Below, in pieces: positions 1 through 8,005 of a stretch of DNA of 64,000 nucleotides. The translations under genes were made by a program, and so were the position numbers. Every line of letters begins with the position of its first letter. Positions within the stretch are counted from its first letter, which is position 1. The stretch is from Candidatus Zixiibacteriota bacterium (GTDB lineage: Bacteria; Zixibacteria; MSB-5A5; GN15; FEB-12): positions 1 through 64,000 of the forward strand of contig JAJRQO010000028.1 of NCBI GenBank assembly GCA_024280215.1. The letters are read 5' to 3'. The notes under the pieces were generated by a model. It ran no database searches, was not told where the DNA came from, and was given only the letters and a program-made list of their open reading frames with translations.

Positions 1-140
1 AACTTAAGATATTTGAGTATATTGAATTGTTTTATAACCGTAACCGTCGTCATTCGAGCTTAGGATACAAAAGTCCAGCTCAATTTGAAGTGATGACAAA
101 ACATACTTAACTCCGTGTCCGTTTTTGCGGGGGAAGTCCA
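1..140 (+). mobile_element. IS3-family element, right end (truncated by window edge)
   Basis: The first 110 bases encode the C-terminus of an IS3-family (OrfB, rve/DDE) transposase. It is followed by a GC-rich end, TGTCCGTTTTTGCGGGGGAA..., that finishes in TCCA near 140, as expected for an IS3-type terminal inverted repeat ending in CA. The left part lies outside the window, so the repeat pair and target duplication cannot be checked. Confidence 0.75.
3..110 (+). CDS. IS3-family transposase OrfB, C-terminal fragment
   Basis: Frame 3 reads [19 protein letters not shown], then [13 protein letters not shown] and a TAA stop. The [19 protein letters not shown] signature is the conserved end of the IS3/IS150 group integrase-type transposase, following the last catalytic Glu helix. 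Only 35 residues are visible because the gene starts upstream of the window. The transposase would cut and rejoin the element ends. Identification is firm at family level; the subgroup is not resolved. Confidence 0.8.
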   Translation, partial: LKIFEYIELFYNRNRRHSSLGYKSPAQFEVMTKHT

Positions 141-279
141 CACCAATATAAATATCATTCACACTACCAAGATTCCAAAGAAAAGGCTCAATTTTATTAG
201 AACTATCAATTAAGTGCCATATTATAGAAGAAATGTTATCTAATCTATCTATGATAATTCCACCTTGTAATAAAAATCG
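141..279 (-). other. possible gene fragment interrupted by the IS element
   Basis: On the minus strand an open frame runs from just after a TAA (282-280) straight into the IS end. It gives protein-like text such as IIIDRLDNISSIIWHLID and FLWNLGSVNDIYIGVD. No ordinary start codon is present, so it may be a remnant whose 3' part was displaced by the IS, or a chance frame. No family is recognised. Confidence 0.25.
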
Positions 280-396
280 TTAGCTTAGGTATCGGCATTC
301 TGTTTATTTAAAAATAGCTTAATTGTATGAAAATAGGCTTTTATTGTTGTTGATAAAGTAAGATAAATATACGATTTTCCTTCTATAGAGTTATTT

Positions 397-421
397 GTCA
401 GAACCACTAAAGGGTTCTGAC
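397..421. repeat. palindrome GTCAGAACC / GGTTCTGAC
   Basis: A perfect 9-bp inverted repeat (397-405 and 413-421) with a 7-base loop sits 30 bases upstream of the MscS start. It could be a transcript hairpin or a member of a dispersed palindrome family. The element at 61365-61403 has a related sequence (GTCGAAACCA / TGGTTTCGAC). Confidence 0.55.
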
Positions 422-450
422 CTACGATATTACAAGTAAAAGGAAATGAA

Positions 451-1683
451 ATGCTTGAAATATTAGAAAAATTAGGAACGCAGTTAGGTCTTACAGGGAC
501 GTATCTGGAACTATTTACGGTCATGGTATTAATCACGCTGATACTGTTTGTTGCATTTATTGCAAATTTTATTGTGAAGCGGATTCTTCTCAAAATCGTC
601 GCACTTTTTGTCAAGACATCAAAAACAAAATGGGATGATATACTGCTTGAGAATAAATTTTTCTCACGTCTTGCTCATATTGCTCCTGCTTTAGTTTTTT
701 ATTTTTCTGCCCCTTTGCTTCCTGATTTGACAACTTTTATTGAACGGATTGCAACTGCATATATTCTTTTCTCTATCTTGACTGTCATCTATTCTTTCTT
801 GGATTCATTAGTTGATATTTACCGTTCCTACGAAACCTCCAAGCAAAGACCACTCAAAGGCTACGCACAAATTGTCAAAATTATTATCACTTTGTTGCTT
901 GTAATTGTTATTGTCTCAACGCTTATGGGTAAAAATCCGATGCTGCTTCTTGGTGGGTTGGGTGCCATGACTGCGGTGCTTTTGTTGATTTTCAAAGATA
1001 CTATTTTAGGTTTGGTCGCATCGGTACAGATTTCTACAAGCAAAATGGTGCAGGTCGGTGATTGGATTGAAATGCCAAAGTATGGTGCCGATGGTGACGT
1101 TCTTGATATTTCGCTTTATACAATTAAAGTACAGAATTGGGATAAGACGATTACGACAATCCCATCATATGCGATGATTTCTGATTCATTTAAAAACTGG
1201 CGGGGGATGTCTGAGTCTGGGGGAAGACGTATCAAACGCTCAATCTATCTCGATATGACTTCAATTCGGTTTCTTAACGATGAAGACTTAAAAGAGTATC
1301 AAAAATTTCAAATGATAGAACCTTACATTCAACAAAAGCAAAAAGAAATTTCAGAATATAATCAAAAAAATAATATTGATAATTCCGTATTAGTAAACGG
1401 ACGACACTTAACAAATATTGGTACTTTCCGTGCCTACATTGTTGCCTATTTAAAACAGCATAAAAATATTCATGATAAGATGACTTTTTTGATTCGACAA
1501 CTTGCCCCTACTGACCAAGGGCTACCTATTGAGATGTACGTTTTTAGCAATGACCAAGATTGGATTCGATATGAAGCGATCCAGTCAGACATCATGGATC
1601 ATCTTCTTGCGGTAATACCGCTCTTTGATTTACGTGTCTATCAAAATCCAACAGGGTATGATTTTAGAAATTTGACAAAGTAA
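451..1683 (+). CDS. ybdG: mechanosensitive channel, YbdG-like MscS family
   Basis: A 410-residue inner-membrane protein of the MscS superfamily, the same size as E. coli YbdG (the miniconductance channel). About five hydrophobic segments occupy residues 18-190. The last is the pore helix region (LLLGGLGAMTAVLLLIFKDTILGL), followed by the MscS beta domain (VQVGDWIEMPKYGADGDVLD). The text after that (NWDKTITTIPSYAMISDSFKNW, WRGMSESGGRRIKRSI, and the ending YQNPTGYDFRNL) is characteristic of the YbdG branch. The role is release of solutes under mild hypo-osmotic shock. The start is preceded by AAAGGAAATGAA. It is monocistronic and convergent with the next gene. A second, shorter MscS lies at 44221. 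Confidence 0.9.
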   Translation: MLEILEKLGTQLGLTGTYLELFTVMVLITLILFVAFIANFIVKRILLKIVALFVKTSKTKWDDILLENKFFSRLAHIAPALVFYFSAPLLPDLTTFIERIATAYILFSILTVIYSFLDSLVDIYRSYETSKQRPLKGYAQIVKIIITLLLVIVIVSTLMGKNPMLLLGGLGAMTAVLLLIFKDTILGLVASVQISTSKMVQVGDWIEMPKYGADGDVLDISLYTIKVQNWDKTITTIPSYAMISDSFKNWRGMSESGGRRIKRSIYLDMTSIRFLNDEDLKEYQKFQMIEPYIQQKQKEISEYNQKNNIDNSVLVNGRHLTNIGTFRAYIVAYLKQHKNIHDKMTFLIRQLAPTDQGLPIEMYVFSNDQDWIRYEAIQSDIMDHLLAVIPLFDLRVYQNPTGYDFRNLTK

Positions 1684-1685
1684 AT

Positions 1686-2354
1686 TTATCTGAATGTAGC
1701 TATTTCATCGAGTGATTTTTTACTGATGTCTGGTACTTGTACATTCTCTGTTGGATAACCAACCGCCAAAATCAAAAATGGCGTTTCATATTTTGGGCGT
1801 TCTAATAAATCCCGTAAAAACAACATCGGTTTTGGTGTATGGGTAAGGCTTACAAGTCCTGCATTATGAATAGCAGTAATAAGCATGCCTGTAGCAATCC
1901 CGACAGATTCATTTATATAATAATGTTGCTTGATTTTGTTGTCAGGAAGCAAAGTATGCTTTTGTCCAAAAATGACAATAAGCACAGGAGCTTTTTCAAG
2001 ATATTCTTTGTTTTGATCAGTACCTAATGGTGCCAGTGCATCCAACCAATATTCTGGAGCTTTTGATTCGTAAAATTCTTTTTCGACTTTCTCTGCTTCA
2101 ATTCGTATTTGTTTTTTTAATTCTTGCTCACGCACAACTACAAAGTGCCATGGTTGCATATTCGCTCCATTAGGAGCAGTTCCAGCGGTAAGGAGAGCTT
2201 TTTCTATAACTTTGATAGGAATAGACTCATTTGAAAAATCACGTACTGTACGGCGTTTTTTCATTAGGCTATAAAACGAGTCTGCTTTTTCAAGCATTTC
2301 TGTTTTTGTTAATTTGTTATAAGTTGGATGTGGAACGAATTGATATTTGGACAT
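1686..2354 (-). CDS. nitroreductase-family FMN oxidoreductase
   Basis: A 222-residue protein of the nitroreductase/iodotyrosine deiodinase-like fold. The N-terminal FMN-binding signature KKRRTVRDFSNESIP (about residues 33-47) is followed by TAGTAPNGANMQPWHFVVV, typical of the branch that includes iodotyrosine deiodinase-like and BluB-like enzymes. The C-terminal part has the usual SLTHTPKPMLFLRDLL and ILAVGYPTE segments. It would use FMN and NAD(P)H to reduce a small substrate that cannot be told from sequence. It converges on the MscS gene with two bases between the stop codons. Family certain, substrate unknown. Confidence 0.88.
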   Translation of the reverse strand: MSKYQFVPHPTYNKLTKTEMLEKADSFYSLMKKRRTVRDFSNESIPIKVIEKALLTAGTAPNGANMQPWHFVVVREQELKKQIRIEAEKVEKEFYESKAPEYWLDALAPLGTDQNKEYLEKAPVLIVIFGQKHTLLPDNKIKQHYYINESVGIATGMLITAIHNAGLVSLTHTPKPMLFLRDLLERPKYETPFLILAVGYPTENVQVPDISKKSLDEIATFR

Positions 2355-2427
2355 ATTATACTCTTCTATTTGAAATGAACGTTGTGTTAGTATAATACGT
2401 AAGGTGAATGTTTAATTCAAGAAATTA

Positions 2428-2847
2428 TTAATAAAGATATTTTTCAACTCTATTTTCTGGCTTTCTATTTAATTTAATTTTGAATTTTTTATTTGAAGTT
2501 TGGTAACTCTCTAAAATTTTTGAAATACGTTCATTGTGTGTCAAATCCATTTGTATGTTTTTGAGTGATTCAGAAAATGAATTATTAAGATTCTTTTCAT
2601 CGGTGTAATAATCTTGAAGTTTTTTTCGTTTTGCTTCCCATGTTAGTTCATGTGAAGTTTGCATTTCTGATAATTCAGCCTTGGCAACAGAAAGACTCAT
2701 AAAAGCAGCCGTCATTAAAAGCACCGTTGAGGCAAGTACAAAAAAACTAATTTCCATAAATGGAGTCATGATGATATACGTAATTTGAATTGTTAACCCA
2801 AAATATAATAAAAATCTACTTAAAGTTTTTGTTTGATGCTTTTTCAT
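2428..2847 (-). CDS. small membrane protein with cytoplasmic coiled coil, unknown
   Basis: I do not recognise a family. The protein has two adjacent hydrophobic segments near the N-terminus (LLYFGLTIQITYIIMTPF and FFVLASTVLLMTAAFMSL). A charged helical tail follows (AELSEMQTSHELTWEAKRKK and on), probably forming a short coiled coil, and the end is very basic. This is consistent with a small inner-membrane protein with a cytosolic tail. An in-frame TTG at 2868 would add seven residues; ATG at 2847 is chosen as the ordinary start, though neither has a strong ribosome binding site. Confidence 0.6.
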   Translation of the reverse strand: MKKHQTKTLSRFLLYFGLTIQITYIIMTPFMEISFFVLASTVLLMTAAFMSLSVAKAELSEMQTSHELTWEAKRKKLQDYYTDEKNLNNSFSESLKNIQMDLTHNERISKILESYQTSNKKFKIKLNRKPENRVEKYLY

Positions 2848-2946
2848 ATAATACCCAATCTTTGTCAAGTAACCATAAATTATACATCATTTATCGGAAT
2901 CAAATGAGTGAATATTTGGTAATATTGTTCAGAAATATAATATTGT

Positions 2947-4056
2947 TCAATTTTTGTGTAGTTGAGAAATTGCATAGTCGAGTTGAACGCCTATTTTATC
3001 CCAATAATAGCTCTTCGCAATTTCTTGCAAGTTTAATGAAACAGTTCCATTTTGAAAATTTTCTATTAACTGGATTAGTTCTTTAGTAAGTTTTTTTTCA
3101 GTAGGAGAATAAAAATATTTTTCATGCATAGGAATTTCATCTAAACGAAGTAATTCGGGGTATGATAACTTCTTAGGCAACAGCGGATAGACGCCGGCAT
3201 CGATTGCTTCCATAACAGATATTCCAAAAAACTCATGGTCAGCCGTTGATACTAAGACGTCAATTGTTTTTAATGCTTTTTGGTAAGCATCAAATGAACC
3301 TATATATCCCCAGTTGACAATTTCATCTTTGAAATATTCTTGAGATTTTTCGAAAATTTCAGGACAGTTTTTAAAACTTTCTCCAATGACAGAGAGTTTG
3401 AATTTAATCTTTTTAGATTTGATAGCCCTTAGTACCGAAAAAAAAAGTTCAGGATTTTTATCAAATTCCCACCTTGCCACCCATCCGATATGGACTGGAG
3501 CTTGGTACGGTTTACGAGTATGCCTATTTGTTTTGATTGCCTGTGGGAATATTTTCGAGTATTTTTTCATATGAACTATTTCCCCAAGCATCTTATCCTC
3601 AGGCATCCGCTTGAGCATCTTTTCAATTGCAATAAAAAAAGAGTCTTTATGGAAAGTGGAATTGAACCAAATCTGGTCAGCAGCTTTCATTGAGATAAAA
3701 TTATTTATGGCAAAATGAAGGTCTCGTTCTTTTTCAACTTGTACTGGATATGTCAGTTGATTTTCATGAAAATATAATATAGAGGGGAGTTGTGCAATCG
3801 ATGGATGGACTAAACCCTTAAACTCTGCTAATGGTAACATGTCGGTGCAGAAGAGTAGGTCAAAAGTTTGACCATTGCGAAGAAGTTCATTGACTTGATT
3901 GGCAAAAGTAACAGCAGAATGACGCATCCGCCATTTCCACTTAAATGGTGGAAGAGTTAATACAGTCCATTTATGTTTAGAATGTTCGGCACAGCCATCA
4001 ATAAATGATTTATGAGAACCACCATAAAATGGTTCAAGGGCAAGAATCTTCATCAT
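2947..4056 (-). CDS. tRNA-queuosine alpha-mannosyltransferase-like (DUF3524) glycosyltransferase
   Basis: 369 residues. The N-terminus (KILALEPFYGGSHKSFIDG, then WTVLTLPPFKWKWRMRHSA) is the diagnostic DUF3524 sequence. The FHENQLTYPVQ motif near residue 105 and the NFISMKAADQIWFNS segment also match. The C-terminal half is a GT-B (glycosyltransferase group 1) fold with HIGWVARWEFDKNPELF and EFFGISVMEAIDAGVYPLLP. The family includes vertebrate QTMAN (GTDC1), which mannosylates queuosine in tRNA-Asp; by inference this enzyme transfers a sugar to queuosine or a related tRNA nucleoside. Its ATG immediately follows the TAG of the upstream lipoprotein gene (TAGATGATG), so translation is probably coupled. 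Confidence 0.88.
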   Translation of the reverse strand: MMKILALEPFYGGSHKSFIDGCAEHSKHKWTVLTLPPFKWKWRMRHSAVTFANQVNELLRNGQTFDLLFCTDMLPLAEFKGLVHPSIAQLPSILYFHENQLTYPVQVEKERDLHFAINNFISMKAADQIWFNSTFHKDSFFIAIEKMLKRMPEDKMLGEIVHMKKYSKIFPQAIKTNRHTRKPYQAPVHIGWVARWEFDKNPELFFSVLRAIKSKKIKFKLSVIGESFKNCPEIFEKSQEYFKDEIVNWGYIGSFDAYQKALKTIDVLVSTADHEFFGISVMEAIDAGVYPLLPKKLSYPELLRLDEIPMHEKYFYSPTEKKLTKELIQLIENFQNGTVSLNLQEIAKSYYWDKIGVQLDYAISQLHKN

Positions 4057-5787
4057 CTAATCAAACGGATTCTCGTAATGGTTTTGTTCATCTGTCGAGA
4101 GAGAATTTCGATTTATGCTTGTCTTGAAATTATGAACTGGTAAAGGTCCTATGTATCGGTTCTCTTTGAAAACACGAACATGCCCGCTTCCTTGATCAGG
4201 CATAAAGTCTGGGATGAAGGTTTGAGTACAAGAATTACTAAAGAATACATTAACGTTTACTATATCAATTAAATTAGGACTTCCTATGTCAGTCCATTTT
4301 AAACCAATTTCCATGTATTTAGAATTTCGAGGAATATTATGATTAAATAGTCCAAGAGTATCAAAGATTAAATCCCACGCAGTAGAGTCAGTGTTAGTGT
4401 CGAAAGGTGTAAATGTATTATTCCAACGAGATAATGCATTGTTCCCTCCATGAAGTCCCAAAACTATCCGATATTCTGCACCTATATCATTCAGAGTACC
4501 ACCACCACCAATTCTTCTACCTGTGCCAACATTTAAGTCGGTGTCAAGATAAATCCCTAAATCTACAGCAGTATCTCCGCAAGATACAAGAAAAGTATCT
4601 AAACCACAGACATAGGTTCTCGTACATACAGAAGAATCTGGTCCATAAGGGTATATCCAATCAAATCCATATTCGTATCGTAACTCTAAAGTCGAGTCGG
4701 TCGAGCGTACAAACATTTTTCGTAAATCGTTTGGAACTTGCAATTGATTAAAACCGTCGTTTTCTTCAGAGTAAACTTCCTGCCAGAGATAGAAAAATGT
4801 CATTGTATCAGAATGTCCAAAATTTCCTAATGAATCATAAGAGATGGCATAAAGAGTATGTTCAGTACCAATCGTAAACAAAGAAGCGTCTACGACAAAG
4901 TCTGAGACTTCAGACGCAAGGTCAGTGTTGTCAACTCCAACTCTTATATTATCAACATAATATTGTACCGAGTCAATCCCAATTGGGTTGCTTGTGAGAA
5001 GTGTATAGGTTGCCGTGTCGCCGATAATAGAAGAATCATTTGGTAGGACAAAGCTTGCGGTTGGAATAATAGTAGGAGAATTAAATGACCATGAATATAA
5101 TGCGGCAAGATTGATTCCGTTTGTATCTTTAAGATTTATTGTAAAACTAAATGTATAAGTCGAGTCATATGCAAATGGAGTAGTAGGATGAAAAATTGCT
5201 GCTCGTTGTAAAGCATTGTAACTAATAGTGCCAATTTTCCCATTACTGTTTTTAAATGTTGTGTCATTAAGTGTCGTAGTATCAATAGCTTTTGAAAAAT
5301 AAGCGACTACTGAGTCTGTGATGTTGTTAATCGTAACTCCGGAAGCAGGATAAGTTGACAATACAACAGGCGGTAAGGTTGCTGGGTCAACTTCGGTAGT
5401 GAATGAAATATTAATATTTTCGACTAATTTATTTCCAGCAATATCAGTGACAGAGGATAAAATATTGACAGTATATATCGTGTTATAGTTTAGGGGACTC
5501 GTGAATTTTATGACAGCAATTGAGTCAGTGAATACGACATTACTTGTTGTATTTGTAACTGAAATAGATGCATTCGTAATGGTCTCTGCTTTAATCTTTT
5601 CTGAAAATATAACAACAACAGAATCTGTAATTGGTATATTTATAGCATTATTAGGGGGAGAAGTAGAAATAATCGTTGGGGCAGTTGTATCAGCTGGTGG
5701 TTCTGTTGGTCCGTCACCACATTGGCATTGGATAAATATCATTGAGAGAATAAGGAGATAAAACAGAATGTAATTTTTTTTCAGCAT
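4057..5787 (-). CDS. lipoprotein with Ig-like (Big_5/SbsA) domains
   Basis: 576 residues. The signal peptide ends in a lipobox-like IQCQC near residue 20, so it is probably a lipoprotein. Two Big_5-type Ig-like domains follow. Each opens with P.I..T.P....I.I.DSVV..FS..I (about residues 35-135 and 140-235), then comes another Ig-like unit (ASFVLPNDSSIIGDTATYTL). The C-terminal 230 residues are a beta-rich region with Cys residues, resembling a CBM9-type or DOMON-like sandwich, which I cannot assign. It probably acts at the cell surface in adhesion or matrix binding. It is the first gene of a two-gene unit with the DUF3524 transferase, although the two products seem unrelated in function. Confidence 0.75.
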   Translation of the reverse strand: MLKKNYILFYLLILSMIFIQCQCGDGPTEPPADTTAPTIISTSPPNNAINIPITDSVVVIFSEKIKAETITNASISVTNTTSNVVFTDSIAVIKFTSPLNYNTIYTVNILSSVTDIAGNKLVENINISFTTEVDPATLPPVVLSTYPASGVTINNITDSVVAYFSKAIDTTTLNDTTFKNSNGKIGTISYNALQRAAIFHPTTPFAYDSTYTFSFTINLKDTNGINLAALYSWSFNSPTIIPTASFVLPNDSSIIGDTATYTLLTSNPIGIDSVQYYVDNIRVGVDNTDLASEVSDFVVDASLFTIGTEHTLYAISYDSLGNFGHSDTMTFFYLWQEVYSEENDGFNQLQVPNDLRKMFVRSTDSTLELRYEYGFDWIYPYGPDSSVCTRTYVCGLDTFLVSCGDTAVDLGIYLDTDLNVGTGRRIGGGGTLNDIGAEYRIVLGLHGGNNALSRWNNTFTPFDTNTDSTAWDLIFDTLGLFNHNIPRNSKYMEIGLKWTDIGSPNLIDIVNVNVFFSNSCTQTFIPDFMPDQGSGHVRVFKENRYIGPLPVHNFKTSINRNSLSTDEQNHYENPFD

Positions 5788-5845
5788 CTGAATCCTTTTA
5801 TATAAAAGAGCAATAACTATTGTTCTTATACTCGTCAGTTTTGAA

Positions 5846-6337
5846 TTAGCTCTTAACAGAGAGCAAGTTTTTGAAATTACTTTCAGTAAGTCGGACTTTA
5901 AATTGAGAGTCTAAATCTTTTTTTGTTTTGATATTGGCATTGAATACTTCAATCTGATGAGAAATTTTATTTTCTTTTATAGCAGATGCAAAACTATTAC
6001 GATTGGTCAGTTTTACTTCTTGTTCTTCTAAATAGGCGATATTTTGCCAATCTAAAAATGATATACCAATTTTTTTCTCAAGAGATTGTAAAAATGTAAT
6101 AGAAGCATCAATTGAACATCCAGAAGCTGACGTGTTGTCTTCATCTACAGCAATAACAAGAAAACAGTTATCGAATATTTCAAGAGCAGCTTTTAAATCA
6201 GCACCATGAGCCGCCCACGTAGACAAAAAGGTAGACCCTTTTGAGTAGATAGTCTTTTGTTCTTCAGGTGAGATAAAGCGATTCGAGATATATACCCAAA
6301 TACGGGCGTTTTCAGTTAGTTCAGAAAATTGTATCAT
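5846..6337 (-). CDS. conserved cytosolic protein of unknown function (FCB-wide family)
   Basis: 163 residues with no signal peptide or membrane segment. The layout (RIWVYISNRFISPEE, FLSTWAAHGADLKAA, CFLVIAVDEDNTSASGCSID, ASITFLQSLEKKIGISFLDW) matches a family common in Bacteroidota. That family is often labelled ABC transporter ATPase, although it lacks Walker motifs, and the label should not be trusted. The conserved AVDE...ASGCSIDAS core suggests a ligand or catalytic site containing Cys and Asp. It stands alone between a lipoprotein gene and the candidate selenoprotein gene. Confidence 0.75.
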   Translation of the reverse strand: MIQFSELTENARIWVYISNRFISPEEQKTIYSKGSTFLSTWAAHGADLKAALEIFDNCFLVIAVDEDNTSASGCSIDASITFLQSLEKKIGISFLDWQNIAYLEEQEVKLTNRNSFASAIKENKISHQIEVFNANIKTKKDLDSQFKVRLTESNFKNLLSVKS

Positions 6338-6429
6338 ATTGTAGGGCTAATATATAAGAAAAGTAAATTTTGACAATATAAATTTTAAAATTAATTTCCT
6401 GTTTTTGTCGATTTAAACTCTAAAACAAA

Positions 6430-6458
6430 AAAACGACAGCCTCGCAGACTGTCGTTTT
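6430..6458 (-). terminator. rho-independent terminator of the candidate selenoprotein gene
   Basis: A perfect 10-bp inverted repeat, AAAACGACAG / CTGTCGTTTT, with a 9-base loop and T/A-rich flanks. It lies about 24 bases after the stop of the minus-strand gene 6482-7888. Confidence 0.85.
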
Positions 6459-6481
6459 CTAAATTTTGAATAAAAGATATA

Positions 6482-7888
6482 TTATGGGCAGGAAGCAGGA
6501 ATATCTCCGCCTTGGAACATAAATGAGACCATGGCAACAATATCAGCAATATCTATCGGAAGAACACCACCTGAGCCATCTATATCAGCTTCTTCGATAC
6601 ATGTTGGAGCTGGACCACCTTGAAATGAAAAGGCTACGAGATAAACTAAATCACCAATATCGACTGAACCAGACAAAGTACCATCATCAGCACCACTATC
6701 AACATTACCTCTTTCTCCAATACAACATCCTACTTTTATGGTATGAATTTGCGACCAATCAGTAGTTGCTCCCCAAATATCTTTTGTTCTGACACTTACA
6801 TCAAAGGTTCCTTCATTAAACCATGCGTAATCGACAGTACAGGTATCGCCAGATGGAAAAGCCGCCGACCAATTTGAAGTGCCTTCACCCCAACTAAATT
6901 GATAAAATATATCATCATTTTCTGGGTCAGTAGTGCTTGCTGAGAAGCTGGTAGTTTCAAGTTTTCTAGTTGCAAGAGGTGGAGAAATCAACTCAGGAGT
7001 GACAGGAATAGAGTTTGCTGAAACTCCGTTACCAATTTTAATATAAATTTCATAGTTATTATTACCAAGATGTGTCATTTTTGTGAGTAAATCAAGATCA
7101 GGAACGACTCGACTGCCTACGGCTTCAATTCGACCACGATAGAATGACTCACTTGAAGTCCCACCAACACCGACAGTATCCCCAGCATCATAGAAAACTG
7201 AAGGGTATCCAGCAAAATTATAATCGACATTAAGTCTATTATAAGCAGTAGAATTTACATCACCAACTAAGGCAACGTGATTTATAGGGTAATCACCTGA
7301 GGCTTCAATGCTTTGTAATGCGGCACGCGCAAGAGGACAGTATTGTCACCATGTAGCCGTACCTTCTTCTATATAAACTGAGTGTGTAAAACCTGCTGAT
7401 GTTCTGTTCATACCAGGTTGATTAGGTCGAGCCGAAGCAGATGCGTCAGCATAATAGGCATAGTAATAATAACTATTAGGTGGATAGGCGTCACAAATTT
7501 CAAAAGCGCTGGTGAAAATAGCAACGACAGTCCCAATATTTTCAGATGAAAGATTTGAAAAACCCGATGTCGAACCGTCCCAAGTGATGGTCGTATCCCA
7601 AATAGTTGCATCAGCAATATTTAAGTCAGTTACCATTGGATAGACAAGATGAGCGTTGTCATAAGCGTTTCCTGTCAAATCATTCCATCTTGAAACTGGT
7701 TCTACAATGTGTACTTTAATTGAACCAACATATGCAGCCTTGGTTCCATCGGTAGATTGATCATTATTTTGGTTTTCAATTATGTTCGATGGTTCTCGAA
7801 CAAGAGATACATTCGCTGAGGCAGTATTAACAAAAGCAAAAAGCATAAAACATGTTATTCCCCAACAGGTGTAGTTCCTGATGTTCAT
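6482..7888 (-). CDS. secreted thioredoxin-like protein, candidate selenoprotein (Sec181), with dockerin-like tail
   Basis: Read as one gene this is 469 codons interrupted by a single in-frame TGA at 7348-7346. Both sides are in the same frame, and the 89 codons after the TGA (7345-7079) have no stop and no earlier ATG. Around the TGA the text is YIEEGTATW-[TGA]-QYCPLARAAL. This is the active-site loop of a thioredoxin-like domain whose CxxC would be CQYC, so TGA stands where the first catalytic Cys belongs. The domain continues with a typical thioredoxin pattern, including the cis-Pro segment AGYPSVFYDAG. Next come an Ig/PKD-like unit (about residues 290-385) and a dockerin-like tail (GNVDSG ... 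VDIGDLVYLVAFSFQGG ... DIADIVAMVSFMFQGG). A signal peptide occupies residues 1-25 and AAAGGAG precedes the ATG. If not a selenoprotein, it is a gene with a nonsense mutation or sequence error. Confidence 0.8.
7319..7348 (-). promoter_or_regulatory. candidate bacterial SECIS hairpin after in-frame TGA
   Basis: Reading the minus strand, TGA (7348-7346) is followed after 14 bases by TGCG-CGTGC-CGCA. This is a 4-bp GC-rich stem (7331-7328 with 7322-7319) with a five-base loop whose second base is G. The loop starts 18 bases after the TGA. A short apical stem, a G at the start of a small loop, and this spacing match what is described for bacterial SECIS elements. The lower stem is weak, so this is suggestive rather than proof. 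Confidence 0.45.
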
Positions 7889-8005
7889 TGTTGCTCCTTT
7901 TATCTGTGATTACTTTAATATCGTATTATTATGAATATAATACGAATCAGGATAAAAACAAGGGCAGTTTAGTCCGTAATGGAGACTAACTAAAAAAAAC
8001 TTCTC

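Noticed and set aside
5846-6337. Annotation as an ABC transporter ATPase
   Set aside because: The usual database label for this family; the protein has no Walker A, signature or Walker B motif.
7346-7348. Reassignment of TGA to Trp or Gly in the whole genome
   Set aside because: Other genes in the window end with TGA at overlaps (for example kinase/regulator and TPR/Ig lipoprotein), so TGA is a normal stop here.
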